From the NCBI GenBank assembly GCA_003135935.1, contig PNBI01000074.1, positions 1-37,683 on the forward strand: 37,683 nt of DNA, given 5' to 3'. Source of the DNA: Methanomassiliicoccaceae archaeon (lineage in GTDB: Archaea > Thermoplasmatota > Thermoplasmata > Methanomassiliicoccales > UBA472). The position numbers and the translations under genes are program-made. This document shows positions 36,559 through 37,683 of this stretch, one piece after another; position 1 is the first letter of the stretch; the number at the start of each line of letters is the position of its first letter. A model generated the notes under the pieces. That model had not been told where the DNA came from and ran no database searches. It was given only the letters and a program-made list of their open reading frames with translations.

Positions 36559-37521
36559 TTACCGATAGAATAGTTGCTTGAAAGGCTCTGGATTCTTGAT
36601 CGGGCCGAGCGCTGCTTTTGCCGTTCTTATGTAGCGGTCGATGAGCGCCTGCCCCTTCTCGAATCCCCTGTTGTGGGTGACAAGCTCAATGAGCTGCGTA
36701 AGCTCCTCGTCAGTGATTTGGCCATCCTTTGGCTTTGACCAGAAATCTCGTAACATCGTGCTTACCCTTTCATCCTTGAGCGAGTAGAGGACGGGGAGCG
36801 GCAAGCTCTCCCTAGTCAGCCTGGAACGGCACTCGACCAGATCGTTAAATGTATCAACGATATCGTCCCTGATTATACAGATCATTCCAAGATAGCGACC
36901 GAAAGTTCCGAGGGCATCGATCTCCCTGGTTGTCCCTCCACCGAGTATCGCTCCGACTCTGGTATATGACTCAACATCTGCCCCTTTCATGTGGACGATG
37001 CGCAAATAGCTCCTGGGTGTCGCATCGAGGTTTCTGACATACTGGAGCTCCTCCATCTCCGCTGATCCGAGTTCGAAGAGGCCGTCTTGGATGACCGCTA
37101 CCGCTTTCCTCGCGGTCTTTTCAGGCACGCCAGGCATATAGGAAAGCTGGATGAGCCCCTCGATCATCAGGGCGTCCCCGGTTAGCAGAGAAGCCTCCAT
37201 TCCATACATCCCCTGGATGCTCTTCTTAGATCTCTCAGTCCTTAGAAAAGAACGATCGATGATGTCATCGTGTAGATCGAAAGCACCGCCAGCTAGGACC
37301 AGTCCCTTTGCAGCTTGCCGCACCGATTTCGGATCACCGCCTACCGCCTGACAGGCCATCACCATCAATGCAGCGCGCGTATAATCTGTCCACCGACGAG
37401 AGAACCTCTTCAAAACCCTTTTGGCCATAGGGGAGGTTATCCGCCGTTCGAAAAGGTCATCGAACGCTTCTTTGACGATCGGCTCGCCCAGTGATCTTAG
37501 GGTTTCAGTGGCATCCTGCAT
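36559..37521 (-). CDS. Polyprenyl (isoprenyl diphosphate) synthetase
   Basis: Two DDxxD motifs: FDLHDDIIDRS and CIIRDDIVDTFND. Confidence 0.88.
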   Translation of the reverse strand: MQDATETLRSLGEPIVKEAFDDLFERRITSPMAKRVLKRFSRRWTDYTRAALMVMACQAVGGDPKSVRQAAKGLVLAGGAFDLHDDIIDRSFLRTERSKKSIQGMYGMEASLLTGDALMIEGLIQLSYMPGVPEKTARKAVAVIQDGLFELGSAEMEELQYVRNLDATPRSYLRIVHMKGADVESYTRVGAILGGGTTREIDALGTFGRYLGMICIIRDDIVDTFNDLVECRSRLTRESLPLPVLYSLKDERVSTMLRDFWSKPKDGQITDEELTQLIELVTHNRGFEKGQALIDRYIRTAKAALGPIKNPEPFKQLFYR

Positions 37522-37550
37522 CTCTATCGTATGCGTATCCGTTTTTAGGC

Positions 37551-37560
37551 TTTATATGGA
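37551..37560 (-). promoter_or_regulatory. Putative TATA box for the polyprenyl synthetase gene
   Basis: Minus strand TCCATATAAA about 30-40 nt upstream of ATG 37521, consistent with a short-leader archaeal transcript. Confidence 0.4.
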
Positions 37561-37599
37561 TGAGTGGCCTATTTGCTAGCAACAATAACCTTCAGAGTC

Positions 37600-37663
37600 G
37601 AATCTAGCTACAGATTCATATACCAATCAGAATGTGCCAGTCATCAGAATTATTTGGCACATT
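37600..37663. repeat. Two adjacent inverted repeats upstream of the polyprenyl synthetase promoter
   Basis: GAATCT-agctac-AGATTC (37600-37617) and AATGTGCCA-15 nt-TGGCACATT (37631-37663), both perfect. Confidence 0.55.
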
Positions 37664-37683
37664 AAAATACCACAAAGTTTATC

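Noticed and set aside
1-37683. tRNA/rRNA genes, CRISPR arrays, IS elements or prophage
   Set aside because: By eye I found no cloverleaf-like TpsiC context in intergenic DNA, no regular direct repeats with spacers, and no transposase or integrase motifs. A tRNAscan-SE and CRISPR finder run would be decisive.

Overview
Archaeal-looking 37.7 kb window, probably a Thermoplasmata/Euryarchaeota-type chromosome judged from gene content (inference). It has dense, mostly chromosomal genes and no clear tRNA, rRNA, CRISPR or transposon. Main blocks: (1) a partial Lhr-like helicase, an HdrD-like Fe-S protein, a ferritin-like protein and a DUF4287-like protein. (2) A 7-gene group-4 hydrogenase/complex-I-like operon (HyfB-C-E-F-G-H-I-like) whose large subunit lacks the NiFe-ligating cysteines, i.e. 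an Ehr-type complex. (3) A mixed region with UspA, GNAT, HNH, arsenate reductase, aldo/keto reductase, a radical SAM protein, a Lon-like protease, FtsZ, MFS, thioredoxin, pirin and an FAD oxidase with an unknown coupled partner. (4) A candidate phospho-signalling island: a dual-specificity-type phosphatase, a multi-TM protein, a kinase-like protein translationally coupled to an unknown partner, and two paralogous ~60 aa proteins flanking the pair. One of these small proteins is absent from the supplied ORF track. (5) The most unusual locus, at 33063-36444: a membrane protein ending in CHCACACACACACAGGGR, overlapping by 4 bp a SPASM radical SAM gene, preceded by a membrane zinc-ribbon protein. 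This looks like a membrane-anchored Cys-Ala tail with a dedicated modifying enzyme. (6) A class II photolyase, a methyltransferase and a polyprenyl synthetase.
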